Shown: positions 52,099 to 61,852 of the stretch, one piece after another | Numbering within the stretch: position 1 is the first letter of the stretch | How the letters are laid out: each line of letters opens with the position of its first letter | Assembly: GCA_963745405.1 (NCBI GenBank) | Contig: CAVUWY010000002.1 | Coordinates: forward strand, 2,542,001 to 2,606,000 | Direction of reading: 5' to 3' | Length of the DNA: 64,000 nt | From: C-114 sp963745405 | GTDB taxonomy: Bacteria > Chloroflexota > Limnocylindria > Limnocylindrales > CSP1-4 | The notes under the pieces: model-generated | Seen by the model: only the letters and a program-made list of their open reading frames with translations | Told to the model about the DNA's origin: nothing | Database searches by the model: none | Position numbers and translations under genes: made by a program

Positions 52099-54082
52099 CC
52101 TGGCTCGTTCCGCAGCGGCGGCAGAAGCGGGCGGTCGACGACAACGGCAGGCCGCAGTTCAGGCAGGCCTGCACTCCGGCCTCGGGCCGGTTCAGCACAT
52201 CCTTGCTCGACTGGGCCCAGATCGCGTCGGCCCCGGTCACCGGGACGTTCCGCGACGATGAGGCCGCCGCCGCCGGCCAGGCCGGGGCTGCCGGCCACTG
52301 CGGCTCGGCGCTTCGGTCGTGGCCGTTGGTCTTCGGGGCGGCGACCGATGGAGCCGCGGCGGGAGGCGGTGCGGTCTCCGGCGCGACCATCCGCCAGACG
52401 GGCGTCTCGACGGTGTCCACTGCCGGACGGGCCGGCGGAGCCGGGGTCTCGAGCGGCGGGGTCTCGATGGGCGGAGCCGGCGCCGCGGCGGCCGCCTCGG
52501 CGACCACGGCGGCTGCGGCGATCTCGGCGGCCGGAGCGAGCTCGGGGGTCGCGGCGGCCGGTTCTGCGGCGGGGACCGCGGCAGCCGCGGTCGGCGCGGC
52601 CGGCTCGGGCACGGTGGCGGTGCCGAGGACCGGCGTGGTCGGATCGGTAGCCGGCCGGGATGCCCGGAACCGGCGGAGAAGGACGGTGGTGTTGGTGGCG
52701 GCGGCCGCGGCGACCTCGTCGGTCGCGGGCGAGGGTGTGGCTGCCGGTGAGGGCGCCTCGGCCGTGGGCGACGGCGTGGCTGCCGGCGTGGCTGCCGGCT
52801 GTTGAGCTGGCGCCTCGATCGCGGCGGCCGCGACGACCGGCTCCACGACGGCAGGCGTCGGAGCGGCAGGCATCGCATCCGCAGGCGCCGGGATGGCAGG
52901 CGCCGCCGGCGCGAGAGGCGGCTGGACGATGGAGGTCGGCGATGCGGTCGGAGGCGACGCCGAGGCCGGCCAGCCCGCGGGCTGCGACGGGAAGAGCGAC
53001 TCGGGCTCGATCGCATAGGCTCGTTGCTGCTGGGCCGGGAAGAGCGGCTCAGGCTCGATCGAGTAGGCGGGCTTGGGGAGGGTCGGGAAGAGCTCGTCGC
53101 GCTCGCTCGGAAGGCCGGTCGGAGCCGGCGGGGCGGCCTCGGTCGGCGCGGCCGACGCGGCGATCTCCGGCTCGGTCGCGATCTCCGGCTCCGGAGCCCG
53201 CTCCTGCTCGGCGGTCACCGCGGCGCCGCCGATCAGGGCCGAGAGGGCGATGGGGGCGCTCAGGTCGAGCGAAGTCTCCTCGGTCGCCGGCGTGGCGACG
53301 GATGCCTCGGCGGCGGCGACCGCTCCAGGTTCGGCGTCGAAGACCTCGGGCTCGATCGCGGCGTCACCGATCCCGGTGTCGCCGATGAGCACGGACTCGT
53401 CGACGATCGCCTCCGCCGGGGCTGCGACCTGCTCCGCGATCTCCGCGGGCTCGTCCGCGATCGTCGGCGGCTCGGGCTCCCTAGCCCTCGGTGCGACACC
53501 GAAGAGGGCCTCGAGGCGTGAGATCGGCGCAGTCCCGGCGTCGTCGCCGTCCGCGTCGTAAGGGCCGGCGCCGCTCGAGCTTCCGGCCTCGTCTCGAAGG
53601 TCGACCGTCGGCCAAGACGTCGCATCGATCGTGACGGGCCCCGACGCGCCGTTGCCGTTGGCATGGCCGTTGCCGTTGCCATTGCCGTTCGTGGCGGGAG
53701 CGGCCCCGATGAGCCCGACGGTCGGCTCGAGGGTGGGGAAGGGGGCCGGCAGGATCTCGCGTCCGAGATGAGGCGCGCAGGTGAGGCAGCGACCCTCGGG
53801 CTCGTTCCAGCAGTTCGAGCACGTGTACTGCCGACACGACATGCAGAAGTTGAACGTCTTGTGGAAGGCGTCGAGCTGCTCACTCGACGCTCGCCGATCG
53901 CCGTCACCACGCGCGTCGGCCAGGGCCTCGTCGAGAGAGGCTTCGTCGCTGAGCACGTAGTTCTTGAGCCCGGCGGAGAGGGTCTTGAACCGACCCATCC
54001 GTCCGGCGCGCGGGGCATGTGACTCGAAGGTGTAGCGGGTGCCACACCGTTCGCAGAATGATTCGGTCAGGATCTCGGGCAT
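52088..54082 (-). CDS. Large Ala/Pro-rich protein bounded by zinc-ribbon motifs
   Basis: A 664-residue protein from ATG 54082 (a GTG at 54118 would add 12 residues). The N-terminal 120 residues contain Cys pairs FCERCGTRYTF, FCMSCRQYTCSNCWNEPEGRCLTC, suggesting two or three zinc sites. The next 500 residues are low-complexity Ala/Pro/Glu/Val with tandem-like variants (IEPEPLFPAQQQRAY, IEPESLFPSQPAGW). The C-terminus has another zinc ribbon (CLNCGLPLSSTARFCRRCG). It may be a membrane-anchor-free scaffolding protein. No homologue is recognised. Confidence 0.7.
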   Translation of the reverse strand: MPEILTESFCERCGTRYTFESHAPRAGRMGRFKTLSAGLKNYVLSDEASLDEALADARGDGDRRASSEQLDAFHKTFNFCMSCRQYTCSNCWNEPEGRCLTCAPHLGREILPAPFPTLEPTVGLIGAAPATNGNGNGNGHANGNGASGPVTIDATSWPTVDLRDEAGSSSGAGPYDADGDDAGTAPISRLEALFGVAPRAREPEPPTIADEPAEIAEQVAAPAEAIVDESVLIGDTGIGDAAIEPEVFDAEPGAVAAAEASVATPATEETSLDLSAPIALSALIGGAAVTAEQERAPEPEIATEPEIAASAAPTEAAPPAPTGLPSERDELFPTLPKPAYSIEPEPLFPAQQQRAYAIEPESLFPSQPAGWPASASPPTASPTSIVQPPLAPAAPAIPAPADAMPAAPTPAVVEPVVAAAAIEAPAQQPAATPAATPSPTAEAPSPAATPSPATDEVAAAAATNTTVLLRRFRASRPATDPTTPVLGTATVPEPAAPTAAAAVPAAEPAAATPELAPAAEIAAAAVVAEAAAAAPAPPIETPPLETPAPPARPAVDTVETPVWRMVAPETAPPPAAAPSVAAPKTNGHDRSAEPQWPAAPAWPAAAASSSRNVPVTGADAIWAQSSKDVLNRPEAGVQACLNCGLPLSSTARFCRRCGTSQVSA

Positions 54083-54224
54083 CGGGCCACCGGAATCGTC
54101 ACAGGACACGTTCGCCACGGCACGCCGCCCGAACGGGAGCGAGAGTATACCGCAGGGTGTTTTTGGCTCCCCCCGACCGCTGGTACCCCGGCCCTGGCCC
54201 GATGGTCCGGGCCGTGCCCTCTGC

Positions 54225-54230
54225 TAGACT
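54225..54230 (+). promoter_or_regulatory. -10 box of the FHA-rodA-pbpA operon
   Basis: TAGACT ends 11 nt before the ATG at 54242, giving a 5' leader of about 5 nt. No clear -35. Confidence 0.4.
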
Positions 54231-54241
54231 CGGGGCTCCGC

Positions 54242-55060
54242 ATGCGTCCATTCGCCACCATAGAGCGGCTCATCGAGCGGCTCGTCGAGCGTCCCTCGGC
54301 ACGGCTGTTCCGCACCAGGGTCCAGCCGGTGCAGCTCCAGCGACGGCTCGAACGGACGATGGAGACCGGGCGTCGCTCCACTCTCGCCGGCGTCGTGGTC
54401 CCCGATCACTTCACCATCCGGCTCCATCCCGAGGACCTCGCCCCGTTGCTGCCGGACGCCAATTCACTCACGACCCAGCTGGCGGATAGCGCCCTCAGCT
54501 TCGCCCGCGCTCATCGCTACCACGTCGCCGTCCGCCCGCGGGTCGCGATAGTGGAGAGCCGGGCCGTCGCGTTGGGCGACATCGTCGTCGAAGGCTGGTT
54601 CGAGGCCGGCCCGACGGCCGACCCGTCCGGCGTCGCCGACCGCGCCGCGTCGAGGGCTTCCGTTGGTCGGGTGAGCGGTCGCCCGGGCCTTGTTGCCGCC
54701 GCTCCAGACGGGGTGCCCGGCGACGCGACGATGGCGTTCGCGACCCGGCCGTCCGATCCGACGATCGCGGTCCTCCGTGAAGTGCGGCCCGGGTCCATCG
54801 ACCGGACCGTCGCCCTCGACGGGCGACCGATCACGATCGGGCGCTCGCCGGACAACGATGTCGTGGTTGCCGACCCGCTCGTCTCCCGCCACCACCTGCG
54901 ACTCCAGGCCCGCCGTGGCGCGCTCATCCTCACCGACCTCGAGAGCCTCAACGGTTCGCGGGTCAACGGGATCGCCGTCACCGAGGTCGCCCTTGGCGGC
55001 GGCGACCGGATCCAGGTCGGGAACACCGTGCTGGTGGTAGATCCGCCGTCCAGGTCCTGA
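54242..55060 (+). CDS. FhaA-like protein (DUF3662 plus FHA domain)
   Basis: A 272-residue protein. The N-terminal 110 residues (MRPFATIERLIERLVERPSA; VVPDHFTIRLHPEDL) match the DUF3662 domain of actinobacterial FhaA, and the C-terminal domain is FHA: TIGRSPDNDVVVADPLVSRHHLRL with the SLNGSRVNG turn that binds phosphothreonine. In mycobacteria FhaA links phospho-signalling to cell-wall synthesis. Followed after 3 nt by a second FHA gene and then rodA and pbpA, the same order as in actinobacteria but with no kinase or phosphatase visible here. Confidence 0.87.
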   Translation: MRPFATIERLIERLVERPSARLFRTRVQPVQLQRRLERTMETGRRSTLAGVVVPDHFTIRLHPEDLAPLLPDANSLTTQLADSALSFARAHRYHVAVRPRVAIVESRAVALGDIVVEGWFEAGPTADPSGVADRAASRASVGRVSGRPGLVAAAPDGVPGDATMAFATRPSDPTIAVLREVRPGSIDRTVALDGRPITIGRSPDNDVVVADPLVSRHHLRLQARRGALILTDLESLNGSRVNGIAVTEVALGGGDRIQVGNTVLVVDPPSRS

Positions 55061-55063
55061 CCG

Positions 55064-55504
55064 ATGGACCCGACGCTCGCTTCGCTGTGGATCCTGCGGA
55101 TCCTCTTCCTCGTCCTCATCTACCTGTTCCTGTTCGCCGTCGCCCGGGTCCTCGTCCGCGACCTGCGGTCCGCCTCGCGGGAGCGGTCGGTCGAGCTCGG
55201 GCGGCTCATCGTCGTCGAGTCGCCTTCGGCAGAGCCGGCGACCGGGTCGGTGTTCTCGCTCGACGCGGTGACGACGCTCGGGCGCGACGTCAACAACGCC
55301 ATCGTGGTCGACGATCCGTTCGCCTCCGCGGAGCACTGCGAGCTGACCTTCCGCGGCCGGGCCTGGTTTGTCGAGGATCTCGGCAGCACCAACGGGACCC
55401 TCTGGAACGGCCAGCCGGTGACGGCGACCACGTCGGTCGGCTACGGCGATGAGATCCAGGTCGGAGAGACCCGCTTCCGGCTCGAGCGCGGGCGATCGAG
55501 ATGA
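55064..55504 (+). CDS. FhaB-like membrane-anchored FHA protein
   Basis: A 146-residue protein: an N-terminal transmembrane helix (LWILRILFLVLIYLFLFAVARVL) and a cytosolic FHA domain (TTLGRDVNNAIVVDDPFASAEHCEL; DLGSTNGTLWNG). The GR-N-S/A-H-N signature residues of FHA domains are mostly present, with a Ser-Ala-Glu-His variant. It overlaps rodA by ATGA (55501-55504). Confidence 0.88.
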   Translation: MDPTLASLWILRILFLVLIYLFLFAVARVLVRDLRSASRERSVELGRLIVVESPSAEPATGSVFSLDAVTTLGRDVNNAIVVDDPFASAEHCELTFRGRAWFVEDLGSTNGTLWNGQPVTATTSVGYGDEIQVGETRFRLERGRSR

Positions 55505-56982
55505 GCGGCGCCCGCTCGGCGACCCTGCCGGCCATCCCCCTGACGGGTATCCGTCCCCGACTTCGACGCCGCGAGAGCCTCCTCATCGCGCTCGTCGCGG
55601 CCGCGCTCGTTGTCGGCAGCGTCTCCCTGTCGGCGACGGTCCAGGTCGCTGCCGGTGGTCCCCTCTCGATATCGATCGCCGATCCGGGCGACCTTGCCGT
55701 CTACCTGGCCGTCCTTGTCGGCGTCCACCTGGCCCAGATCCTCGCCGGCCGGCGTACCGACCAGGTCCTCCTGCCGGCGGTCGGCATGCTCGGCGGCATC
55801 AGCCTCCTGCTCATGGAGCGGCTGCCGCAGGACCTCGTCACCCAGACGATCGGCGGCCGGAGCTTCGGGCTGGCCCAGGTCCAGCTCGCCTGGCTCATCC
55901 TCGCCCTCGTCATCGTCGGGACCCTGGCGATCGTCGTCCGCTCCGATTCATGGCTGCGCCTCTACAAGTACACCTGGGCGGCGGCCGGGATCTGCCTGCT
56001 CATCCTCACGGTCGCGTTCGGCGTCGACGTGAACGGCGTCCGGCTGTCGCTCCGGCTGGGGCCGATCACCGGGCAACCGTCGGAGCTCCTCAAGGTGATC
56101 CTCGTGATCTTCCTGGCGGGCTATCTCTCCGAGAATCGGTCGCTCCTCATCGAGCAGGACACCCGGATCGGGCGGCTCCGCCTGCCACCCTTGCCATACC
56201 TCGCCCCGATGCTCGCCATGTGGGCGGTCGCCCTGGCCGTGGTCATCGTCCAGCGCGATCTCGGCGCGGCACTCCTCTTCTTCCTCGTCTTCCTCCTCCT
56301 GCTGTACATCGCGACGGGTCGGACGAGCACCCTCGTCATCGGGGTCGTCCTGTTCCTCGTCGGCGGGCTGCTGCTGTATTCGACGGTCGACCACGTCCGG
56401 ACCCGGGTCGACATCTGGCTCGACCCGTTCGCCGACCCGACTGGCGCCGGCTACCAGGTGATCCAGGCCCTTCACGCATTCGCCCGCGGCGGCATCGTCG
56501 GGACGGGGCTCGGGGCGGGCCTGCCGCTCGTCGGCGGACGGTTGCCGATCCCGGAGATCCAGACCGACTTCCCGTTCGCCGCCCTCGGCGAGGAGCTCGG
56601 CCTGGCCGGCATCCTCGCCATCCTCGGCCTCTATCTCGTGGTCATCGAGCGCGGCCTGCGCATCGCGGCGGCCGCGGCCGACGACTTCCGGGCCCTGCTC
56701 GCCGCCGGCCTTTCGCTCGTCGTCGGGGTCCAGGCGTTCATCATCGCCGCCGGCAACCTCAAGCTCATCCCGCTGACGGGCATCACCCTGCCCTTCATCA
56801 GCTACGGCGGGTCGTCGCTCGTCGCCAACGCGGTCGTCGTCGGGCTCCTGCTGGCGATCTCGGATCGCGGCGTCGAGCCTCCACCACCGCCGCGCCCGGC
56901 CCGTCCCTCGTCGCGCTGGTCGCGCTGGAGACCAGGCCCATCGGCGCGCCGGGATGTCGCGCCTGGAGGGCAGGGCTCGTGA
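55501..56982 (+). CDS. rodA: FtsW/RodA-family peptidoglycan glycosyltransferase
   Basis: A 493-residue SEDS protein. About ten transmembrane helices and the family signatures GPITGQPSELLKVILVIFLAGYL (with a Glu next to the catalytic region), DLGAALLFFLVFLLLL and the C-terminal ITLPFISYGGSSLVANA are present. An Asp in the equivalent catalytic region (AVVIVQRDLG) is consistent with polymerase function. It polymerises glycan strands and works with the adjacent class B PBP. Confidence 0.92.
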   Translation: MSGARSATLPAIPLTGIRPRLRRRESLLIALVAAALVVGSVSLSATVQVAAGGPLSISIADPGDLAVYLAVLVGVHLAQILAGRRTDQVLLPAVGMLGGISLLLMERLPQDLVTQTIGGRSFGLAQVQLAWLILALVIVGTLAIVVRSDSWLRLYKYTWAAAGICLLILTVAFGVDVNGVRLSLRLGPITGQPSELLKVILVIFLAGYLSENRSLLIEQDTRIGRLRLPPLPYLAPMLAMWAVALAVVIVQRDLGAALLFFLVFLLLLYIATGRTSTLVIGVVLFLVGGLLLYSTVDHVRTRVDIWLDPFADPTGAGYQVIQALHAFARGGIVGTGLGAGLPLVGGRLPIPEIQTDFPFAALGEELGLAGILAILGLYLVVIERGLRIAAAAADDFRALLAAGLSLVVGVQAFIIAAGNLKLIPLTGITLPFISYGGSSLVANAVVVGLLLAISDRGVEPPPPPRPARPSSRWSRWRPGPSARRDVAPGGQGS

Positions 56983-58490
56983 CCGGTCAGGCCGGCCGGC
57001 GGACGAACCGCCGTCCGATCGCCGGCAACGTCGCCCAGGTCGGCGCGGCCCTCGTCATCGCCTTCGGGGTCCTCGCCGCCGGGGCCGGCTACTGGCAGCT
57101 CGTCCGGTCGCAGGACTTGTCGACCTCGCCGGACGACCCGGCCGTCATCGCGGCGGCCCGGGACGCCCCCCGCGGGCTGATCGAGGACCGCCACGGCACG
57201 GTCCTCGCCTCCAACCGCAAGGACGCCAACGGCGAGCCGTACCGCGTCTACCGGGACAAATCGACGAGCCCCGTCATCGGCTACGCCTCACGGGTCTACG
57301 GGACGGCCGGGCTCGAGCGCGCCTACGACGCCCAGCTTAGCGGACTGGTCCGAAGCGACCCGCTGGCCGAGGCGCTGCGCAAGTTCCAGTCGACGCCGTA
57401 TGACCCCCAGGACCTGACCCTCTCGATCTCGCTGCCGCTCCAGAAGGCTGCCCTGGCCGGCCTCGGCTCGGATCGGGGCGCGGTCGTGATGATGGATCCC
57501 CGCACCGGCCAGGTCCTCGCCCTCGCCTCCTCGCCGACGTTCGATGCCTCCGCGATCGCCAACCCGGCGACGGCCAAGGCGGCCTGGGCGAACCTGACCG
57601 CGGACCCGGCCAAGCCGCTCCTGCCACGAGCGACGCTCGGGACGTACGTGCCCGGATCGATCCTCAAGATCGTCACGGCCATGGGCGGTCTCGACTCGGG
57701 CGCCCTGACCGCGGCCACGAAGTTCCCCCAGCAGCCGGCGGCCGAGAAGAACGGCCTCGTCGTCTCCGGCTACACGATCAAGGACGGCCATCACCCGTTC
57801 ACCGGCAACAAGGTCCTCGACCTCCTCGACGCGACCGAGGTGTCGTGCAACATCTATTACGCCCTCGCCGGGCTCAAGGAGGGCGGGGGAGCGCTCGACT
57901 CGATGGCCCGGCGGCTCGGCTTCTACGCCCCATTGCCGTTCGACCTTCCGACCGCGACGAGCCAGCTGACGAACGGCGGCGGCCCGCTGCCGGGAGGCTT
58001 CCTCGACGACGTCGAGCTCGCCAACGCGGCCTACGGCCAGGCCGAGACGCTCGTGACGCCGCTCCAGATGGCGCTCGTCGCCTCGACCGTCGCCGACGGC
58101 GGCGTCCTGATGAAGCCCCAGCTCGTCACCGCGATCGCGGGCCGGGCCGGCTCGAGCCCGGTCGGGAGCCAGACCATCGGACGGGTCCTGTCGGCCGAGG
58201 ACGATGCGATCGTCAAGGCGGCGATGATGCAGGCCGTCGAGGGTCGCTACGGCCGACTCTTCACGACCGGGGCGGCTGTGCCGGGGATCCCGACGGCCGG
58301 CAAGTCCGGGACGGCCCAGCTCGGCGGGCCCGGCGAGCCTCACAGCTGGTTCATCGGCTTCGCCCCGGTCGATCATCCGCAGGTCGCCATCGCGGTCCTC
58401 GTCGAGCACGGCGGGCGCGGCGGTGCCCGGGCGTCACCGCTGGCCGGCCAGCTGCTCAAGCTCTATTTCGACACGGAGGCGAAGTCGTGA
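56979..58490 (+). CDS. pbpA: Class B penicillin-binding protein PbpA
   Basis: A 503-residue transpeptidase, GTG 56979 overlapping rodA by GTGA, with TGGAGGG upstream. Single N-terminal transmembrane anchor (residues 18-40). The transpeptidase motifs are SxxK (PGSILK), SxN (VSCNIYY) and KSG (AGKSGTAQ). The N-terminal part includes the typical RGLIEDRHGTVLA PBP dimerisation start. It crosslinks peptidoglycan, most likely in elongation with RodA. Confidence 0.93.
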   Translation: MTGQAGRRTNRRPIAGNVAQVGAALVIAFGVLAAGAGYWQLVRSQDLSTSPDDPAVIAAARDAPRGLIEDRHGTVLASNRKDANGEPYRVYRDKSTSPVIGYASRVYGTAGLERAYDAQLSGLVRSDPLAEALRKFQSTPYDPQDLTLSISLPLQKAALAGLGSDRGAVVMMDPRTGQVLALASSPTFDASAIANPATAKAAWANLTADPAKPLLPRATLGTYVPGSILKIVTAMGGLDSGALTAATKFPQQPAAEKNGLVVSGYTIKDGHHPFTGNKVLDLLDATEVSCNIYYALAGLKEGGGALDSMARRLGFYAPLPFDLPTATSQLTNGGGPLPGGFLDDVELANAAYGQAETLVTPLQMALVASTVADGGVLMKPQLVTAIAGRAGSSPVGSQTIGRVLSAEDDAIVKAAMMQAVEGRYGRLFTTGAAVPGIPTAGKSGTAQLGGPGEPHSWFIGFAPVDHPQVAIAVLVEHGGRGGARASPLAGQLLKLYFDTEAKS

Positions 58491-58768
58491 GCGGACCGGG
58501 CGACGCCACGGACCCGGACGAGTCGCCGGTGGACGCGGAAGTCCGGCCCGTCGACGGGGCGCTCGCGGAGCAGCCCGCCGAGCCGCGCGTGCCACGACCG
58601 TGGATCGAGCGGATCGGCCTCGCCGGCATCGCCCTCGTCCTGGCCGCCCTCTTCGGGGCGGTGGCGGCGGCGGCCTGGTCCGGCGGCGAGGTCTTCCTCG
58701 CTGCGATGGGCGCGGTCGGCTGCCTCATGACCGTGTGGGTCGGGATCCTCACCGTCGTTCGCGGCTGA
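58487..58768 (+). CDS. Small single-pass or two-pass membrane protein
   Basis: A 93-residue protein whose GTG overlaps the pbpA stop as GTGA, so it is translated with the cell-wall operon. The N-terminal 40 residues are acidic (Asp/Glu/Pro-rich) and cytosolic; two hydrophobic stretches follow (GLAGIALVLAALFGAVAAAAW; FLAAMGAVGCLMTVWVGIL). A possible accessory subunit of the RodA-PbpA machinery, unrecognised otherwise. Confidence 0.7.
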   Translation: MSGPGDATDPDESPVDAEVRPVDGALAEQPAEPRVPRPWIERIGLAGIALVLAALFGAVAAAAWSGGEVFLAAMGAVGCLMTVWVGILTVVRG

Positions 58769-58817
58769 GGGCGGCCGTCGGGCGGCGGTCCCCGACCGGA
58801 AGGCTGCCGGAACCGTT

Positions 58818-61598
58818 CTAACTGCGCCCTGTAAGCGACCCGTCCGTCGCTTCGACCCGCGTCGTCTGCTCGAGGAGCTTGGCGACGAGGGCCGTCCAGC
58901 CGGTCTGGTGGCTCGCCCCGAGGCCCGCCCCGGTATCGCCGTCGAAGTACTCGTGGAACAGGACCAGGTCGCGGAAGGCGGGATCGTCCTGCAGGATCGC
59001 CCGATCTCCGAAGACGGCCCGCCGGCCGTCTGGACCGCGGACGAACAGGCGCTCGAGGCGCCGTGACAGGTCGTCGGCGACGCTGCCGAGCGGGACCTGG
59101 ACCCCCGAGCCGAGCGGATCTTCGACCGTGAAGGTCGAACCATAGTAGTGATCGAACTTCTGGAGCGCCTCGATCATCAGATAGTTGATGGGGAACCAGA
59201 CCGGGCCCCGCCAGTTCGAGTTGCCGCCGAACAGCCCGCTCCGTGACTCGGCCGGCTCGTACGACACCATGCTCGTCGTGCCGGACAGGTCGAGAACGAA
59301 GGGGTGCTCGCGGTGGTAGCGGCTCAACGAGCGGATGCCATGATCGGACAGGAACTCGGCCGGATCGAGCATACGCCCGAGCACGCTCCGCAGGCGGTCG
59401 CCGTGGACCAGGGCGAGCAGCCGGCGCCGCCCGAGACCCGGCTCGTCCCACGACGAGACGAGCGAGGCGAGGGCCGGTCGATTGGCGAGGAACCAGCGCA
59501 GCCGGCGGGCGAAGTCCGGGAGCGCCTCGAGGACCCGCTCCTCGAGGGTCTCGACGGCGAGCAGCGGGATGAGTCCGACGACCGACCGGACCCGAAGCGG
59601 GATCAGGCCACCCGAGTCGAGATGAAGGACGTCGTAGAACCAGCTGTCTTCCGGGTCCCACAGCGGGATGCGCTCCTCGTCGCCGAGGGTGATGCCGTTG
59701 AGGGCGCCGGCGATGGAGAGGAAGTGCTCGAAGAACTTGGTCGCGATGTCCTCGTAGACGCGATCTTCGACGGCGAGCTCGAGGGCGATCGCCAGCATGT
59801 TCAGCGAGTACATCCCCATCCAGGCGGTGCCGTCGGCCTGGCCGAGGTAGCCCGCCACCGGCAGTGGCGCGCTCCGGTCGAAGACGCCGATGTTGTCGAG
59901 TCCGAGGAAGCCACCCTGGAAGACGTTGTTGCCGTCGGCGTCCTTGCGGTTGACCCACCAGGTGAAGTTGAGCAGGAGCTTGTGGAAGACCCGCTCGAGG
60001 AAGGCCCGGTCGCGTCGCCCGCTGATGCGGGCGTCGATCTGGTAGACCCGCCGGGCCGCCCAGGCGTGCACGGGCGGGTTGACGTCGGAGAACGACCACT
60101 CGTAGGCCGGCAGCTGGCCGTTCGGGTGCATGTACCACTCGCGCGTCAGGAGGATGAGCTGCTGCTTGGCGAACTCGGGATCGACCTGGGCGAGCGGCAG
60201 GCAGTGGAAGGCCAGGTCCCACGAGGCGTACCACGGGTACTCCCACGTGTCGGGCATCGACAGGACGTCGCCGTTGTTGAGCCCCCGCCATTCGTGGTTG
60301 CGGCCGTGACGTCGTTCCGGAGGCGGTGGCGGTTGGGCGGGATCGCCGTCGAGCCACTCGGCGATGTCGAGGTGGTACCACTGGCGCGACCAGAGCAGCC
60401 CGGCGAAGGCCTGGCGCTGGACGAGCCGCTCATCGTCGGTCATGGTCGGGCCGCCGAGCGGGCGGTAGAACGCGTCGGCCTCGGCGCGGCGCCGGGCGAA
60501 CAGGGCGTCAAGGCCCGCCCCGGTATCGAGGCGGTCCGGGGTGTCGAGGCGGGCCGGCTCACCGCCGGCCGGTCCCGAGGGTGGCTCTGCCCCGTCACCC
60601 GCCCGGAGGCGGAGCCTGATCACCCGCTCCTGCCCCGCGGCGAGGTCGATGGCGTAGTGGGCCGCGACCTTGGTCCCCGTCGCCACGGGGTTCACCGCTT
60701 CGCGGCGACCCCCGACGAGGGCCGCCTCGATCCCATCCTTGGCGAAGGTCGTCGGGTTGGGCGTGCCGAAGAGCCGCTCCGCATTCGTCTCGTTGTCGGT
60801 GAAGAGGAGCTCGGGCGATCCCTCTCCACGGAGCTCGAACCGGCCGAGGTGGGCCTGCTCGGCGACGACGAGCCCCTCGAGCGTGTCGGTCCGGTGGTCG
60901 CCTTCGCCGGTCCGCTCGATGCCCCGGATCGTCGGCCGGCTGTGGTGGCGGCCCCAGGCCCAGGTATTGCGGAACCAGAGGGTCGGCAACAGGTGGAGCG
61001 TGGCGGTCTCCGGGCCGCGGTTGTGGACCCGGATCCGGATCGCGATGTCCTCGGGCTCCGCCTTGGCATACTCGATCTCGACGTCGAAGTAGCGGTCGTC
61101 GGCGAGGATCCCCGTGTCGAGCAGGTCGTACTCCGGATCGTCCTTCGTCCGGCGCCGGTTCTCGGCCACGAGGTCCGCATACGGGAAGGCGCGCTGGGGG
61201 TACTTGTAGAGGGCTCGCAGGTAGCTGTTCGTCGGCGTGGCATCGAGGTAGTAGTAGAGCTCCTTGACGTCCTCGCCGTGGTTGCCCTCGGTGCCGCCGA
61301 GGCCGAAGAGCCGCTCCTTGAGGATGGGATCGGCCCCGTTCCAGAGAGCGAGGGCGAAGCACAGCCGCTGCTCGTCGTCGGAGATGCCGAGCAGGCCGTC
61401 CTCCCCCCAGCGATAGGCTCGCGAGCGGGCATGGTCATGGGGGAAGTAGTCCCATGGCTGCCCGTCGGCCGAGTAGTCCTCGCGGACCGTGCCCCACTGT
61501 CGCTCCGAAAGGTAGGGGCCCCAGCGGCGCCAGCGGTTCGTCGGGTCGTCCGCCGCCGACAGCCGCTCGCGTTCTGCACCCTCGTCGACGTCGCTCAT
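58818..61598 (-). CDS. Large GH63-like glycosidase (MGH1-type)
   Basis: A 926-residue protein. Conserved motifs include WGTVREDYSADGQPWDYFPHDHARSRAYRWGEDGLLG at the N-terminus (residues 35-70), MPDTWEYPWYASWDLAFHCLPLAQVD with its potential acid, and a WRGPVWFPINYLMI region near the C-terminus, all typical of the GH63/(alpha/alpha)6 glucosidase-like family with an N-terminal beta-sandwich. No signal peptide. It probably removes glucose or mannose from alpha-linked oligosaccharides such as mannosylglycerate or trehalose-type glycosides, though the substrate is open. The gene stands alone. Confidence 0.82.
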   Translation of the reverse strand: MSDVDEGAERERLSAADDPTNRWRRWGPYLSERQWGTVREDYSADGQPWDYFPHDHARSRAYRWGEDGLLGISDDEQRLCFALALWNGADPILKERLFGLGGTEGNHGEDVKELYYYLDATPTNSYLRALYKYPQRAFPYADLVAENRRRTKDDPEYDLLDTGILADDRYFDVEIEYAKAEPEDIAIRIRVHNRGPETATLHLLPTLWFRNTWAWGRHHSRPTIRGIERTGEGDHRTDTLEGLVVAEQAHLGRFELRGEGSPELLFTDNETNAERLFGTPNPTTFAKDGIEAALVGGRREAVNPVATGTKVAAHYAIDLAAGQERVIRLRLRAGDGAEPPSGPAGGEPARLDTPDRLDTGAGLDALFARRRAEADAFYRPLGGPTMTDDERLVQRQAFAGLLWSRQWYHLDIAEWLDGDPAQPPPPPERRHGRNHEWRGLNNGDVLSMPDTWEYPWYASWDLAFHCLPLAQVDPEFAKQQLILLTREWYMHPNGQLPAYEWSFSDVNPPVHAWAARRVYQIDARISGRRDRAFLERVFHKLLLNFTWWVNRKDADGNNVFQGGFLGLDNIGVFDRSAPLPVAGYLGQADGTAWMGMYSLNMLAIALELAVEDRVYEDIATKFFEHFLSIAGALNGITLGDEERIPLWDPEDSWFYDVLHLDSGGLIPLRVRSVVGLIPLLAVETLEERVLEALPDFARRLRWFLANRPALASLVSSWDEPGLGRRRLLALVHGDRLRSVLGRMLDPAEFLSDHGIRSLSRYHREHPFVLDLSGTTSMVSYEPAESRSGLFGGNSNWRGPVWFPINYLMIEALQKFDHYYGSTFTVEDPLGSGVQVPLGSVADDLSRRLERLFVRGPDGRRAVFGDRAILQDDPAFRDLVLFHEYFDGDTGAGLGASHQTGWTALVAKLLEQTTRVEATDGSLTGRS

Positions 61599-61852
61599 CC
61601 GGCCATCTCGAGCCCATCATGCGCCGGCAGGCGCACCGCGCGATGGCCCGCCGGGCACGCCTCGGCGATCCGCCGTAGCCCTCGCCGGCAAGACGCCGAT
61701 GAACGGCCGGCCGTCACCCTTCGGAACCATCGGGCGTCGTCGGTCGTACTATCCATCAACACCTCCGGCCGCACCACGTCCGGCCGCCCGACCGGACGCG
61801 TCCGCGGCGTCACCTCCCCCAGGCCCCGACGCCGCCACCAGCGAGGAGTCCG

